Below are positions 28,961 through 38,224 of a DNA stretch of 64,000 nt, in pieces. The DNA is from Methanobrevibacter gottschalkii DSM 11977 (lineage in GTDB: Archaea; Methanobacteriota; Methanobacteria; Methanobacteriales; Methanobacteriaceae). The notes beneath the pieces are model-generated. The model was not told where the DNA came from and made no database searches. It worked only from the letters and a program-made list of their open reading frames with translations. The number at the start of each line of letters is the position of its first letter. The stretch's first letter is position 1. The stretch lies in contig NZ_RKRG01000001.1 in the NCBI RefSeq assembly GCF_003814835.1, positions 434,001-498,000 on the forward strand, written 5' to 3'. A program made the position numbers and the translations under genes.

Positions 28961-29737
28961 ATGAGCGAACAAAAACCAATACAAATATTTTCTGATTCAA
29001 CAGAATTGCGTGTTAATGTAGTAAAAAGTCCCGTCAAACTCACAATTTTAGAGATGCTAAGAGATCGAGATATGGAATTTGATGAAATAGTGATTAATAC
29101 TGGCAAATCAAAATCTACAGTTTCAGTGCATTTAAAAAACTTAAGAGAAAATGGAATTATATCATATAGGATGCATCCTATTGACAATCGAAAAAAAATA
29201 TTTTATTTAAATTCTAAATATCTTGGTTCTGTAAACTTTTCTGAACCAAAAGAACTTGAAGAAACCCAGTCTGATTATTTGATAAGGAATATTGTTGAAG
29301 GTGATGGACAGTTTTCAACATTATTATTCCATACTTTAAAAGCAATGCTTATTCAAGAAGGAATTAATATTGATCCTATTTTAAAATCAACTGGCAATCA
29401 AATTGGCAAATCTATCTTTTATAAATTGTATAATGAAGATCTAGATATCTTTATGGATAATTTATCTAAATTTTGGGAGAAAAAAGGATTAGGTAGATTA
29501 ACTTTTGAAATAGGTCAGATAATTAAAATTATAATTTATGATTGTTTTGAATGTGAATTACTTCCAAAAACAGGAAAACCTGCCTGTTTTTTAGATACAG
29601 GTATCATGGAAGGTTTATTCACAGAATTCTTCAAACTACCGGTCAGTGTTATAGAAACACAATGTTATACAATGGGTGATGGAAAGTGTGTCTTTGAAGT
29701 TGAACCTCAAAGCATAAAACTTACTAATCATCTTTAA
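28961..29737 (+). CDS. msvR: MsvR-type redox-sensing regulator (ArsR-like HTH plus V4R domain)
   Basis: 258 residues. The N-terminal winged helix (about 20-88) reads VKSPVKLTILEMLRD and then KSKSTVSVHLKNLRENGIISY, an ArsR-type recognition helix. A linker leads to a C-terminal V4R domain (about 175-247), ending in the typical ETQCYTMGDGKCVFEVEP. Cysteines at 195, 198, 209, 235 and 243 are candidates for redox sensing. In Methanothermobacter, MsvR represses its own gene and the divergent flavodiiron operon and responds to oxidation; gene order here is the same. The strong GGGGGAGG ribosome site sets the start. The 3' end overlaps the convergent cbiL by 14 bases. Confidence 0.9.
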   Translation: MSEQKPIQIFSDSTELRVNVVKSPVKLTILEMLRDRDMEFDEIVINTGKSKSTVSVHLKNLRENGIISYRMHPIDNRKKIFYLNSKYLGSVNFSEPKELEETQSDYLIRNIVEGDGQFSTLLFHTLKAMLIQEGINIDPILKSTGNQIGKSIFYKLYNEDLDIFMDNLSKFWEKKGLGRLTFEIGQIIKIIIYDCFECELLPKTGKPACFLDTGIMEGLFTEFFKLPVSVIETQCYTMGDGKCVFEVEPQSIKLTNHL

Positions 29738-30428
29738 ACTTTATGATCGATGTTGTAAGGTAAGGTTTTTCGTGAGAAAATCCTTCAATTATTTTTTCAT
29801 TTTCACGAGTACAGTTTTGCACGGAATAAATTTCTTTTTCTCTTTTATCATTTTTTATTTTTAATTCAAGTTTTGTTGAGTTTCTTGAAGCTTTCATAAG
29901 AACAATGGAATCAGTATATTCTAAAATATTTTCTATTCTGCTGTCAATTTTTGGAACAATAGTTAAAATATCATTTTGTTCTACTAATGCTTCGTTTTTA
30001 GCAGCGGCACACGCAGTAAATGATGTAATCCCGGGAATAGTTTCTATCTCATATCTATCCATTAATCTTTTTTGCAAATAGGAATAAGTACTGAATATTG
30101 ATGTGTCTCCAAGTGTAATGAATGCAACATCTCTTCCTGTATTAAGATATTGTGCAACTAATTCAGATGCACTATCCCATATTTTTTCAAGTTCTTTTTT
30201 ATCTTCAATCATAGGAAAAATAGGTTCAACAATCATTATTTTTTTATAATCTTTTCTTTCTTTAAGAATAGGCCTCACGATTGATAATGCAATGCTTTCT
30301 TTTTCTTTTGCAGATTTTGGTGAAAAAATAACTGGGACTTTTTCTAATACTTTTGCAGCTTTCAATGTTAATAATTCAGTATCTCCAGGTCCAACACCAA
30401 TTCCAATCAATTTTCCTTTTTTAACCAT
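29724..30428 (-). CDS. cbiL: cobalt-precorrin-2 C20-methyltransferase
   Basis: 234 residues. SAM-dependent methyltransferase adding the C20 methyl group of the corrin ring in the anaerobic B12 pathway; corrinoids are needed for the Mtr methyltransferase. The tetrapyrrole methylase fold shows GIGVGPGDTELLTLKAAKVL at 10-29, a central AFITLGDTSIFSTYSYL with the GD-S/T-F-S motif specific for CbiL/CobI, and the IPGITSF loop. Length is usual. It overlaps the msvR end and is divergent from a helicase gene 96 bases away. No other cob/cbi gene is in the window. Confidence 0.92.
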   Translation of the reverse strand: MVKKGKLIGIGVGPGDTELLTLKAAKVLEKVPVIFSPKSAKEKESIALSIVRPILKERKDYKKIMIVEPIFPMIEDKKELEKIWDSASELVAQYLNTGRDVAFITLGDTSIFSTYSYLQKRLMDRYEIETIPGITSFTACAAAKNEALVEQNDILTIVPKIDSRIENILEYTDSIVLMKASRNSTKLELKIKNDKREKEIYSVQNCTRENEKIIEGFSHEKPYLTTSIIKFKDD

Positions 30429-30465
30429 ATAATCACTTTAATTTATAATTATTAATTTTAAGAAT

Positions 30466-30483
30466 TATTTTTCAAATGCTCTT
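30466..30483 (+). promoter_or_regulatory. 18-bp upstream element, copy 2 (helicase promoter)
   Basis: TATTTTTCAAATGCTCTT, one mismatch from the 18-mer TACTTTTCAAATGCTCTT. It is followed by TCTATAA and a TATA-like TTTATTTATA at 30491-30500, spaced as in the RPA promoter. The start codon at 30525 is about 25-30 bases after the TATA element, so the message is probably leaderless. Confidence 0.7.
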
Positions 30484-30524
30484 TCTATAATTTATTTATA
30501 TTATCTTCACCTAATATATTTTTA

Positions 30525-32360
30525 ATGTCAAATTCAATTTTTTGCCCAAATTGCGGAATGTTAAAAAGTAATTGTACTTGTGGAAAATACCCTAAAAAAG
30601 AATCTAAAGGCCCAACAAATTTATTTAGTTTTACTAAATCAAAATCAAGAAGTTCATCAATATTAGATGATGAGATTCCTGAGGTATATTATGTTGATGA
30701 CCACAAACAGGATGAAGGGACTGCAGCATATTTGAAAGAATTATATCCAAATATAGATGATGATATAATTGAAAATTTTCCATTTGATGAACCTAGAATT
30801 GGACAATTGGAAATTATTCAAGATATTAATGATGCGATTAAAAAGGGTTATAAATACATTATATTGGAAGCAGGAACTGGAACTGGTAAATCTGCAATAG
30901 CTACAACATTAGCTAAAATGTATGAATCTGCTTATATTTTGACTATGACTAAACAATTGCAGTCACAATATTCTGACGAATTCGAATTTCCATTGGTTAA
31001 AGGTAGAGGTAATTTTGCTTGTTTGCATGATAATTTAGAATCTACTTGTGATATAGGGGCTTGTAAAACATCACCTACTTCAAGTAAATTTTTCTGCCCA
31101 TATGGTGTTGCTAAAAATCCAACTTTAGATGCAGAATTAGCTTTTGAAGATTCATTTGGGGGAACCGTTTTTTACCAATCAAGTGGGCATTGTCATTACT
31201 GGAATCAAAAAGCCAATGCAATTAATTCCCCAATCACATTAATGAATTATGATTATGCTATTGTTGAGCTTAACTATGTTAAACACTTTGGGACTCGTTC
31301 TTTACTTATTTTAGATGAAGCTCATAATATTGAAAGTAAATTAATGTCTACAATGGAAGTTACATTGTATAATAGGGTTCTTGAAAAAGATATTAACAAA
31401 CAAATCTCTCCTCAAACTTTAAAGGATGGTGAACTTGAAGATTGGATAATGGAAATTGATGCAATTAGAGAGGCATATGAAGATATTGATTTGAAAGATG
31501 TGAGTAAAAATAAATCTGAAAGGATTCGATCAACTATTGGTAGACTAAAAACTCTTAGAAATAATCTTGAAAAAGAGCCTAAAAATTGGGTTATTGATAC
31601 TGACGAGTCTGGTGTCACATTCAAACCACTAAGAGTCCATCATTATGCTAAAAATAATTTATTAAAATATGGGGATGTGGTTATTTTCATGAGTGCAACA
31701 ATTCTATCTCATAAAATGTTTTCAAAATGGTTGGGATTAAATCCTAATGAAGTTTATCACATTAAAGTGGATAGTCCTTTTACTAAAGAAAAAAGACCAA
31801 TTGTCCTTAATTTAGCTGGAAAAATGTCTGCTAATAGAATTAAAAAAACTGCTCCAAAAACAATCCCTATTTTGCAGGAAATTTTAAAGAAACATGAAGG
31901 GGATAAAGGTTTAATCCATACTCATAGTTATAAATGTCAACAGTATATTATAAATAATTTATATAACTCAAGATTAATTTCGCATACTTCAAAAAATAGA
32001 GAACAAATTTTGGATTTCTTTGAAAAAGATGAAAATCCTTTAGTTTTAGTTTCACCATCTATGAGTGAAGGGGTTGATTTACCATATGATAAGTGTAGGT
32101 TCCAAGTTATTTATAAAATGCCGTTTCCTTATCTCGGAGATAAACAAGTCAATATGAGAATGAAACGTGATAAAAAATGGTATGCTTATAAAACAGTAAT
32201 GACTTTAATGCAGGCGTATGGTCGTGGTATGAGGGCGGAAGATGATTCATGTTATACTTATATTATTGATAGTGATATTAACATGTTATTTAAAAGTCCA
32301 ATGTATAGATCTTTAATCCCAAACTTCTTTAAAGAAGCTGTTGTCAGAGTTAAAAAATAG
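30525..32360 (+). CDS. ATP-dependent DNA helicase, XPD/Rad3-DinG family
   Basis: 611 residues, superfamily 2 helicase. An unusual N-terminal cysteine cluster, C7, C10, C17 and C19 (FCPNCGMLKSNCTCG), looks like a small zinc ribbon. Walker A AGTGTGKS is at 116-123 and DEAH at 264-267 (LLILDEAHN). Cysteines at 166, 175, 180, 191 and 223 lie between them where the XPD/DinG iron-sulfur domain sits. C-terminal motifs are SPSMSEGVDLPYD and QAYGRGMRAEDD. The family unwinds DNA 5' to 3' in repair. The gene has the 18-bp element shared with RPA-radA, supporting a repair role. Its TAG ends directly against a convergent tRNA gene. Whether it is XPD or a DinG-like paralogue is not certain. Confidence 0.9.
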   Translation: MSNSIFCPNCGMLKSNCTCGKYPKKESKGPTNLFSFTKSKSRSSSILDDEIPEVYYVDDHKQDEGTAAYLKELYPNIDDDIIENFPFDEPRIGQLEIIQDINDAIKKGYKYIILEAGTGTGKSAIATTLAKMYESAYILTMTKQLQSQYSDEFEFPLVKGRGNFACLHDNLESTCDIGACKTSPTSSKFFCPYGVAKNPTLDAELAFEDSFGGTVFYQSSGHCHYWNQKANAINSPITLMNYDYAIVELNYVKHFGTRSLLILDEAHNIESKLMSTMEVTLYNRVLEKDINKQISPQTLKDGELEDWIMEIDAIREAYEDIDLKDVSKNKSERIRSTIGRLKTLRNNLEKEPKNWVIDTDESGVTFKPLRVHHYAKNNLLKYGDVVIFMSATILSHKMFSKWLGLNPNEVYHIKVDSPFTKEKRPIVLNLAGKMSANRIKKTAPKTIPILQEILKKHEGDKGLIHTHSYKCQQYIINNLYNSRLISHTSKNREQILDFFEKDENPLVLVSPSMSEGVDLPYDKCRFQVIYKMPFPYLGDKQVNMRMKRDKKWYAYKTVMTLMQAYGRGMRAEDDSCYTYIIDSDINMLFKSPMYRSLIPNFFKEAVVRVKK

Positions 32361-32434
32361 CGGACCTGGAGGGATTTGAACCCTCGATCTCAGGATCCGA
32401 AGTCCTGCGTCATTCCTGACTAGACTACAGGCCC
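32361..32434 (-). tRNA. tRNA-Arg (anticodon TCG)
   Basis: 74 bases folding as a normal cloverleaf on the minus strand. The acceptor GGGCCTG pairs with CAGGTCC with one G-T pair, discriminator G. The anticodon stem CAGGA/TCCTG encloses loop CTTCGGA with anticodon TCG (reads CGA, and CGN by wobble). The T arm is GAGGG-TTCAAAT-CCCTC. CCA is not encoded and no intron is seen. Its 3' end abuts the helicase stop codon with no spacer. Confidence 0.95.
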
Positions 32435-32459
32435 AATAAATAAAGAATATTATTCCTAT

Positions 32460-33422
32460 TTATTCTTTTTCTTCAGAATCAATAGAAATAATTGGTATTT
32501 CATCGATATCTTCTACTTCAGCAAAAATATCATCAATAGTTTCATTATCAAGTTTTGCTTGTTTATATTCAATATCTTCAATTTTTTCAATTGTTAATTC
32601 TTTTTTATTTTCCTCTTTTTCTTTTGCAGGAGGAATATTGTTTGTATCTTCTGGGCGTGGTTTTGGTTTTTTAGAAGTAGTTGATTTTTTAAATTTATTT
32701 TTTATATCTCCAATGTCGAATTCACCTATTTTATAGGAGTCTTTGTCCAATGGGATGTTGCTTTTAGGGATAATCTTTTCAGTTTCTTTTTCCTTAGAAG
32801 CATTAGTTTTTACTTTTTCTTTTCCATCAATAGAATTAATGCTCTCTGTTATTCCATTTAGGGGACTTTTAATATTAAATACTTTGTATATTCCGTAAAT
32901 TAATAATAAGATTCCTAATCCAAGAACTATGACAGAAATAAAGTTAGTCTCACCAGATACAACATTGTCTATTACTCTATCACTACGGGATTCGAAAATG
33001 ATTATTGAGATTGCTATAAATATGATCCCTAATACAGAGCTAACAATAGCTAAAACAGGTGTTTTACCAATTTTTGCATTAAAAAATTGATCAAAGTTTT
33101 CACTCACATCACTAATGATGTCTTCTGGCTCTTCTAAATCATCGGACATGTTTTTTAATTCTTCTTCTTTGGGAGTGTTAATTATAAATTCTTCATCAAT
33201 TGGAGATTCTTCTAAATTTATTACATAGTCTTCATCATCATCTGGATGATAGATAAATTCATCGTTAATTTCTAATTCATCAAAATCAACTGTATCTTCG
33301 TGTAAATAGTTTATCAATTCACTATCTTCTTGTGAATCGATATTGGAATCTTCTTCTTTCACATTGTCGATTAAGTCTTTTAAATTAGAAATTCTATGTT
33401 CTTTTTCTTTAGAATCTTTCAT
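32460..33422 (-). CDS. acidic two-helix membrane protein of unknown function
   Basis: 320 residues, no family recognised. A long acidic N-terminal region (about residues 1-115, many D/E, with the proline-bearing stretch IYHPDDDEDYVINLEESPIDEEF) is followed by two hydrophobic helices, about 121-143 (VLAIVSSVLGIIFIAISIIIF) and 162-184 (FISVIVLGLGILLLIYGIYKVF). A charged tail follows with a basic section (FKKSTTSKKPKPRP) and a second acidic end. Both tails would lie on the same side, presumably in the cytoplasm. It starts 9 bases after tfs, so the two are co-transcribed. Low-complexity charged tails suggest a scaffold or membrane anchor, but this is a guess. Confidence 0.75.
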   Translation of the reverse strand: MKDSKEKEHRISNLKDLIDNVKEEDSNIDSQEDSELINYLHEDTVDFDELEINDEFIYHPDDDEDYVINLEESPIDEEFIINTPKEEELKNMSDDLEEPEDIISDVSENFDQFFNAKIGKTPVLAIVSSVLGIIFIAISIIIFESRSDRVIDNVVSGETNFISVIVLGLGILLLIYGIYKVFNIKSPLNGITESINSIDGKEKVKTNASKEKETEKIIPKSNIPLDKDSYKIGEFDIGDIKNKFKKSTTSKKPKPRPEDTNNIPPAKEKEENKKELTIEKIEDIEYKQAKLDNETIDDIFAEVEDIDEIPIISIDSEEKE

Positions 33423-33431
33423 AAAAAGCCC

Positions 33432-33743
33432 TCAGTCGTAAGCTCTCCAAGTATGTTTACATTTTACGCATGTGAATATACGAGTAGGAGCTTCATCAGC
33501 ACTACGAGTCTGTAATAATTTGTAGGTTGCTATATTATGTCCACATTCAGGACATGTTTCTTCTGTTCTTGGGCCAACGTCTACATCTTCACCCAACATT
33601 TTAACAGTTTCTTCAGCTTCAATTTTCTTTGAAACTTTATAATCATTATTATCGGAGTCTTCTTTAATGTAACCACAGCTATTGCATTTTAAAACATTGT
33701 TGTTTGGAAACATCATTGCTCCACATTCAGGACAAAATTCCAT
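33432..33743 (-). CDS. tfs: transcription factor S (TFS)
   Basis: 103 residues, the archaeal TFIIS-like cleavage factor that reactivates backtracked RNA polymerase. The N-terminal zinc ribbon CPECGAMMFPNNN...CNSCG resembles RpoM/Rpb9, and the C-terminal ribbon CPECGHNIATYKLLQTRSADE carries the catalytic acidic pair DE on the hairpin, ending CVKCKHTWRAYD. A good ribosome site (GAGGAG on the minus strand, in TTGAGGAGGAGTT) precedes it. The unknown acidic membrane protein follows after 9 bases, and rpoL and csl4 lie just upstream, so this is a transcription and RNA processing neighbourhood. Confidence 0.96.
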   Translation of the reverse strand: MEFCPECGAMMFPNNNVLKCNSCGYIKEDSDNNDYKVSKKIEAEETVKMLGEDVDVGPRTEETCPECGHNIATYKLLQTRSADEAPTRIFTCVKCKHTWRAYD

Positions 33744-33819
33744 TTAACTCCTCCTCAATTAAGTTTAATAAGTTATATATTACAATAATTTTTTTTTCAA
33801 ATTATTTAAATATATAGCA

Positions 33820-34242
33820 TTATTTTTCATTTTTAACTATATTTAAGCAGTCTTTTATTATTTTATTATGGTCAAAAGCAATATTGATTTCATCTAATTT
33901 TTCAGCGGAAAATATGCCAATATCTATTGCATCATCATTGGCTTTTCTTTCATTGAAATCTCCTTTTGCAGTATATGTAATACTTATGGTATGACCTCTT
34001 GAATCTCTATCTGGATTAGAGTAAACATTAACTAAATCTTTAAGTTCTACATCAATACTTGTCTCTTCTTTAGCTTCTCTTATTGCAGCCGATTCTACAG
34101 TTTCACCATAATCAACAAATCCACCGGGCAACGCCCAATAATTTTTAAAAGGATTATTTTTTCTTTTAATTAAAATAAAATTAAAATCTTCATCAAAAAT
34201 AAAAATATCAGTTGTTACAGATGGTTTTTTGTATTTATTCAT
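33820..34242 (-). CDS. Nudix hydrolase
   Basis: 140 residues. A complete Nudix box GGFVDYGETVESAAIREAKEETSIDV at about 42-67 has the pattern G-x5-E-x7-REUxEExGU except that the last G is S. The preceding WALPGGF and LIKRKNNPFKNYW are typical of ADP-ribose pyrophosphatase and related small Nudix enzymes. Such proteins cleave nucleoside diphosphates linked to another moiety; the substrate cannot be fixed. The gene begins 30 bases after rpoL on the same strand. An ADP-sugar or housecleaning role is likely. Confidence 0.9.
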   Translation of the reverse strand: MNKYKKPSVTTDIFIFDEDFNFILIKRKNNPFKNYWALPGGFVDYGETVESAAIREAKEETSIDVELKDLVNVYSNPDRDSRGHTISITYTAKGDFNERKANDDAIDIGIFSAEKLDEINIAFDHNKIIKDCLNIVKNEK

Positions 34243-34272
34243 TAAACCACTTAAAAAAGGAATAATTGAAGC

Positions 34273-34554
34273 TTATTCTAAAGCTTCGTCAATAAGTTTT
34301 TTAAATTCATCACTTTCTTTTTGGAGTTGTTCTGCTGCTTTCTGTAATGCGTTTCTTGGTCTTTTTCCTCTTTTTGTTTTAATGGTCATTTCTGGTTTTC
34401 CAGTAAGGGGATGATCAATATTATAAACTGCATATTCAACATCAGGATTTTGCATTAAAATGTGTCTTAATGCATTACAAACTCCATGACTTTCATCCTT
34501 AACAATAAAAGTTAATTCTAATGTTTTATCTTCAATAATTTCAAAATTTTCCAT
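34273..34554 (-). CDS. rpoL: DNA-directed RNA polymerase subunit L
   Basis: 93 residues, the Rpb11/AC19-like half of the D-L assembly platform of archaeal RNA polymerase. The signature DESHGVCNALRHILMQNPDVEYAVYNIDHPLTGKPEM is at about 20-56 (family pattern HTxxNxLRxxLxxxPxVxxAxYxxxHPL, here HGVCNALRHIL). Length is normal. It lies 13 bases downstream of csl4, so transcription of csl4-rpoL is shared. Confidence 0.96.
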   Translation of the reverse strand: MENFEIIEDKTLELTFIVKDESHGVCNALRHILMQNPDVEYAVYNIDHPLTGKPEMTIKTKRGKRPRNALQKAAEQLQKESDEFKKLIDEALE

Positions 34555-34567
34555 TTTATCAACCTAA

Positions 34568-35137
34568 TTAATCATTAATGTAGTTTTTAGAAACTTTACG
34601 TTTTTCTTTTCTATTACAAGTATTACATTGAAGTTCATCAGCTTTTTGGGTAGTATGCATGTAATCTCTACAACGAGTACACATAGCTTTTAGGACACCA
34701 CAATCATCATCTGTACTACCTAAATCAACATTATCTCCAGTAATTTTAACAACTTTTGCTTGAATAATATCTCCTATTCTAAAAGCATCAGATAATTTCT
34801 CTAAATAATCTTTTTTTGCTTGTGAGATGTGTATAGCTCCCATATAGGGTAATGCTAATGGTCTTGCGTTGTCTTTAATACATTCAATGTTAACATTAGC
34901 TCTTTGTGGTTTAATATCAGTTATTTGGCCGTAAATTATATCTCCAACTTTTAAAAGAGCAGGTTTCGCATCTGACACAACAGAAATTACCTTCATTTTT
35001 TGATTAATTTTAACATTTCCAAGTACTGATGATTTAATGTCTCCGTCATCATCATAAGTACCCTCTCCTGGAAGATATTGTTCTATTATTCCTAATTTAT
35101 CCCCAGGCATTACAATTTCATCTTCTTCTATTTTCAT
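34568..35137 (-). CDS. csl4: exosome complex RNA-binding protein Csl4
   Basis: 189 residues. Cap protein of the archaeal exosome for 3'-5' RNA decay and tailing. Domains in order: N-terminal domain with MPGDKLGIIEQYLPGEGTYDD, a central S1 RNA-binding domain (KVGDIIYGQITDIKPQRANVNI to GAIHISQA), and a C-terminal zinc ribbon CTRCRDYMHTTQKADELQCNTC. This is the standard Csl4 layout and length. Next gene downstream is rpoL. Upstream a 74-base gap separates it from dph2, so a promoter likely lies there. Confidence 0.95.
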   Translation of the reverse strand: MKIEEDEIVMPGDKLGIIEQYLPGEGTYDDDGDIKSSVLGNVKINQKMKVISVVSDAKPALLKVGDIIYGQITDIKPQRANVNIECIKDNARPLALPYMGAIHISQAKKDYLEKLSDAFRIGDIIQAKVVKITGDNVDLGSTDDDCGVLKAMCTRCRDYMHTTQKADELQCNTCNRKEKRKVSKNYIND

Positions 35138-35211
35138 ATTAAAATCACCAAAATAAAGAGTTTATAAAACTTTCTTTAATATAATAATTTTATTCATATT
35201 AATATTTAAAA

Positions 35212-36216
35212 TTATTTATAATGTTCATGAAATAAAATTTCATCTAATTGGTAATTTTCCCATTTTCTCTTATTTAGGACTATTTCTAATTCTTGTGGGG
35301 TTAATAATGGTTTTTTATACATTTGTGAATCATCAATTGCGATTCTGGGACATGCACTAACAACAAAAGCATCTAATTCCAAGTAAGGAAGTAAAACATC
35401 TGGTGATACATTATCAACTAAAATAATATATGCTTCCATTTTTGAATCTTCTAGAATTTTTTTAATTTCCTTTGCTAAGGTCATTCTGTATTGACCTTCT
35501 TTTGTAGATACTAAAATTCCCCATTTTTTAGCACCACGAGCTTTTGTAATTCTTGCAAATCTTATTCTTAAAATCCTGTCTGCAAATTCATCCATACTTC
35601 TAATTTCACTATTGTATGGGTCTAGGGCAATTACGGGGGTGTTTGAAAATAATTTGATTCCTAATGGATGGAAATTTCCAGTTCCTATGAATAATATTAC
35701 TTCAGCATCTAAGTTTTTTATAGATGAAAAGTTGCATCCTAAAACTTGACCTTTTCTAGTCGATGGTGAAGAACCTAGAACAACTTCTTTTCCATTATCT
35801 TCTAAGTAATCTTTAGTTTCATTTAAAAGATGTAAATGTTGTGTTGTTGTTACGAGTCCTATTCTGTAATAATCTTTTAAATATTCTATTGACTTTTCAA
35901 GATCTTTTTTAATATCTATATTGGAATATGCTTCAATAAACAATGTTGGAACTTCATATTTTAAGGGAAGGGGGGTGTGTCCGTAATGAACGATTAAATC
36001 AACTGAACCTTTCATTTTATAATCGCTAACATCACAAGCTCCAAAACAGGGATCACCTGAAATAACAACTGTTGCATCGGTTTCTTCTTCAATTTGTCTA
36101 GCTATTTTTATAGCTTGCATTTTCAAACCTTCAGGAAATTGAAGACCAACAGTTTGAGCATCCATTGAAGTTATTTTACGGATTACTTTGTCTAAATCCA
36201 GATTATACATTGACAT
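35212..36216 (-). CDS. dph2: diphthamide biosynthesis enzyme Dph2
   Basis: 334 residues from the ATG at 36216, one base after the hpt stop; a TTG start 24 bases upstream would overlap hpt. Archaeal Dph2 forms a homodimer and uses an unusual [4Fe-4S]/SAM reaction to transfer the aminocarboxypropyl group to a histidine of EF-2. The three cluster cysteines are seen in [31 protein letters not shown] and [10 protein letters not shown]. The start [12 protein letters not shown] is conserved. It is co-transcribed with hpt, with no obvious functional link. Confidence 0.95.
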   Translation of the reverse strand: MSMYNLDLDKVIRKITSMDAQTVGLQFPEGLKMQAIKIARQIEEETDATVVISGDPCFGACDVSDYKMKGSVDLIVHYGHTPLPLKYEVPTLFIEAYSNIDIKKDLEKSIEYLKDYYRIGLVTTTQHLHLLNETKDYLEDNGKEVVLGSSPSTRKGQVLGCNFSSIKNLDAEVILFIGTGNFHPLGIKLFSNTPVIALDPYNSEIRSMDEFADRILRIRFARITKARGAKKWGILVSTKEGQYRMTLAKEIKKILEDSKMEAYIILVDNVSPDVLLPYLELDAFVVSACPRIAIDDSQMYKKPLLTPQELEIVLNKRKWENYQLDEILFHEHYK

Positions 36217-36217
36217 T

Positions 36218-36787
36218 TTAATCTTCAATTGTTTTTTCAATAACTACTTTTCCGTTGATGACATCTAGTTTAATAATAGATATTACATCAACACCAGTTT
36301 CTTTTTTAACGATATTTTTGCCTTCACCTTTTTCGATTACTGCAACAGTAGATTTAATTTTTAATCCTAAATCTTTTAAAGTGTTTAATAAAGCTATTAA
36401 TGTTCCTCCAGTACTTACCACATCATCAATTAGTAATATTTTTTCACCTTCATGTAAATCGTTTACATAAAGGTTGGATGAACCATATCCTGTTTTTTGA
36501 TAAACTTCTGTTTCTCCTTCAAGACCATATTGTCTTTTACGGATTACAACAAAGGGGATGTCAGTTGTAAGGGATAATGCAGTGGCTAAATGTATCCCCA
36601 TAGCTTCAACTGCTACAATTTTATCAACATCTAAATCTGCATGTTTATAAACTGCTAATGATAATTCTCTAAGCATTTTAGGATCCATTGCTGGAACACC
36701 ATCACTTATTGGATTTACAAAGTAGTTATAATCACCTTTTTTAACAATAGGAGATGCTTCTAAAGATTTTTTTACTTCTTCTAACAT
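36218..36787 (-). CDS. hpt: hypoxanthine phosphoribosyltransferase
   Basis: 189 residues. Purine salvage enzyme transferring PRPP to hypoxanthine (and guanine). The PRPP motif [16 protein letters not shown] is present, and [16 protein letters not shown] and [14 protein letters not shown] match the archaeal adenine-phosphoribosyltransferase-like Hpt family of methanogens. It is divergent from srp54 with 92 bases between the start codons, so the gap carries two promoters. The downstream dph2 starts one base after its stop. Confidence 0.92.
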   Translation of the reverse strand: MLEEVKKSLEASPIVKKGDYNYFVNPISDGVPAMDPKMLRELSLAVYKHADLDVDKIVAVEAMGIHLATALSLTTDIPFVVIRKRQYGLEGETEVYQKTGYGSSNLYVNDLHEGEKILLIDDVVSTGGTLIALLNTLKDLGLKIKSTVAVIEKGEGKNIVKKETGVDVISIIKLDVINGKVVIEKTIED

Positions 36788-36879
36788 GATATCACAAATT
36801 ATTAAAACTTTATTAAATATAGATATAAATTAATATAATTATATAAGTTTGCTAATTAGAGTTATTATATGTGATCAAT

Positions 36880-38223
36880 ATGCTTGGAAATTTAGGAGAA
36901 AATCTTACTAATACAATGAAAAAATTAGTAGGAATGTCTGTTATTGATAAAAAAACTATTAAAGAAGTTGTTAAAGATATTCAACGAGCTTTAATTCAAT
37001 CTGATGTTAATATTAAATTGGTTCTGGAGTTATCAAAAAAAATTGAAAGCAGGTCTCTTGAAGAGAAACCACCAAAAGGTATTACTCCAAGAGAGCATGT
37101 TATAACAATTATTTATGAAGAAATGGTAAATCTGTTAGGTAGTGAAACTGTTGGTTTAGATATTAATGAAAGACCTTACAAAATTTTATTCTTGGGTCTT
37201 CAAGGTAGTGGTAAAACAACTACAATTGGTAAATTATGTAGGTTTTTACAGAAAAAAGGTTTCAATCCTGCGGTTGTATGTACAGATACATGGAGACCAG
37301 CTGCCTATGTCCAATTAAAACAATTAACCGAGGAAATGGATGTTCCTTTATATGGGGATCCTGAGAATAAGGATGCTCTTGATTTAGCTAGAAAAGGTTT
37401 GCAGGAATTTAAAAATAGGAAAGTTATTATTTTCGATACTGCCGGCAGACATAAACAGGAAGAAGATTTGATTGCTGAAATGGATGAATTGGATGATATT
37501 ATTAATCCAAATGAAGCTATTCTTGTTATTGATGGAACAATCGGCCAACAAGCAGGTGAACAAGCGAAAGCTTTCTCACAAGCTACTGATATTGGATCAA
37601 TAATTATTACAAAATTAGATGGTTCAGCAAAGGGTGGGGGCGCGATGTCTGCTGTTGCAGAAACTGGTGCTCCAATTAAATTCATAGGTACTGGTGAGAG
37701 AATTGATGATTTTGAATTATTTGATCCTGAAAGATTTATTTCAAGATTACTTGGTATGGGTGATATAAAATCTCTCATTGAAAAAGCTGAAGAGAATATT
37801 GATGAGGATATTGCAGAAAAAACAATGACCAATATGCTCACGGGTAAATTCACTTTAATGGATATGAAAAATCAATTTGAAATGATGAATAAGATGGGTC
37901 CTATGCAACAAGTTTTAAATATGATTCCTGGCATGGGAAATAAAATTTCAAAAGAAGCTTCTAAAATGACTGAAGATAAAATAGGATTATATAAGGTTAT
38001 GATGTCTTCCATGACTGAAGAAGAAATGTTAAATCCTAAAATAATTAAACAGTCTCGTGTTCAAAGAATTGCTAGAGGATCTGGTGTTGAAGAAAGTGAA
38101 GTAAAAGAACTTTTAAAATATTATAACAACACTAAAAAGACAATGAAAGGAATTGGTAAACGTGGCGGTCGTTTAGGTGGCGGCGCTATGAATCGGATGA
38201 TGGGACAATTCATGAATAGATAA
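36880..38223 (+). CDS. srp54: signal recognition particle 54 kDa protein
   Basis: 447 residues from the ATG at 36880 ([13 protein letters not shown]), preceded by GTGAT; an in-frame GTG at 36871 is less likely. SRP54 recognises signal sequences and targets ribosomes to the membrane with 7S RNA. N and G domains: [28 protein letters not shown] and [14 protein letters not shown]. The methionine-rich M domain ([31 protein letters not shown] in part) ends in a glycine- and methionine-rich tail. It is followed after one base by pus10. The RNA gene is not in the window. Confidence 0.97.
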   Translation: MLGNLGENLTNTMKKLVGMSVIDKKTIKEVVKDIQRALIQSDVNIKLVLELSKKIESRSLEEKPPKGITPREHVITIIYEEMVNLLGSETVGLDINERPYKILFLGLQGSGKTTTIGKLCRFLQKKGFNPAVVCTDTWRPAAYVQLKQLTEEMDVPLYGDPENKDALDLARKGLQEFKNRKVIIFDTAGRHKQEEDLIAEMDELDDIINPNEAILVIDGTIGQQAGEQAKAFSQATDIGSIIITKLDGSAKGGGAMSAVAETGAPIKFIGTGERIDDFELFDPERFISRLLGMGDIKSLIEKAEENIDEDIAEKTMTNMLTGKFTLMDMKNQFEMMNKMGPMQQVLNMIPGMGNKISKEASKMTEDKIGLYKVMMSSMTEEEMLNPKIIKQSRVQRIARGSGVEESEVKELLKYYNNTKKTMKGIGKRGGRLGGGAMNRMMGQFMNR

Positions 38224-38224
38224 T

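Noticed and set aside
37305-37853. 182-codon ORF on the minus strand
   Set aside because: Antisense to the srp54 GTPase domain; serine- and proline-rich shadow.
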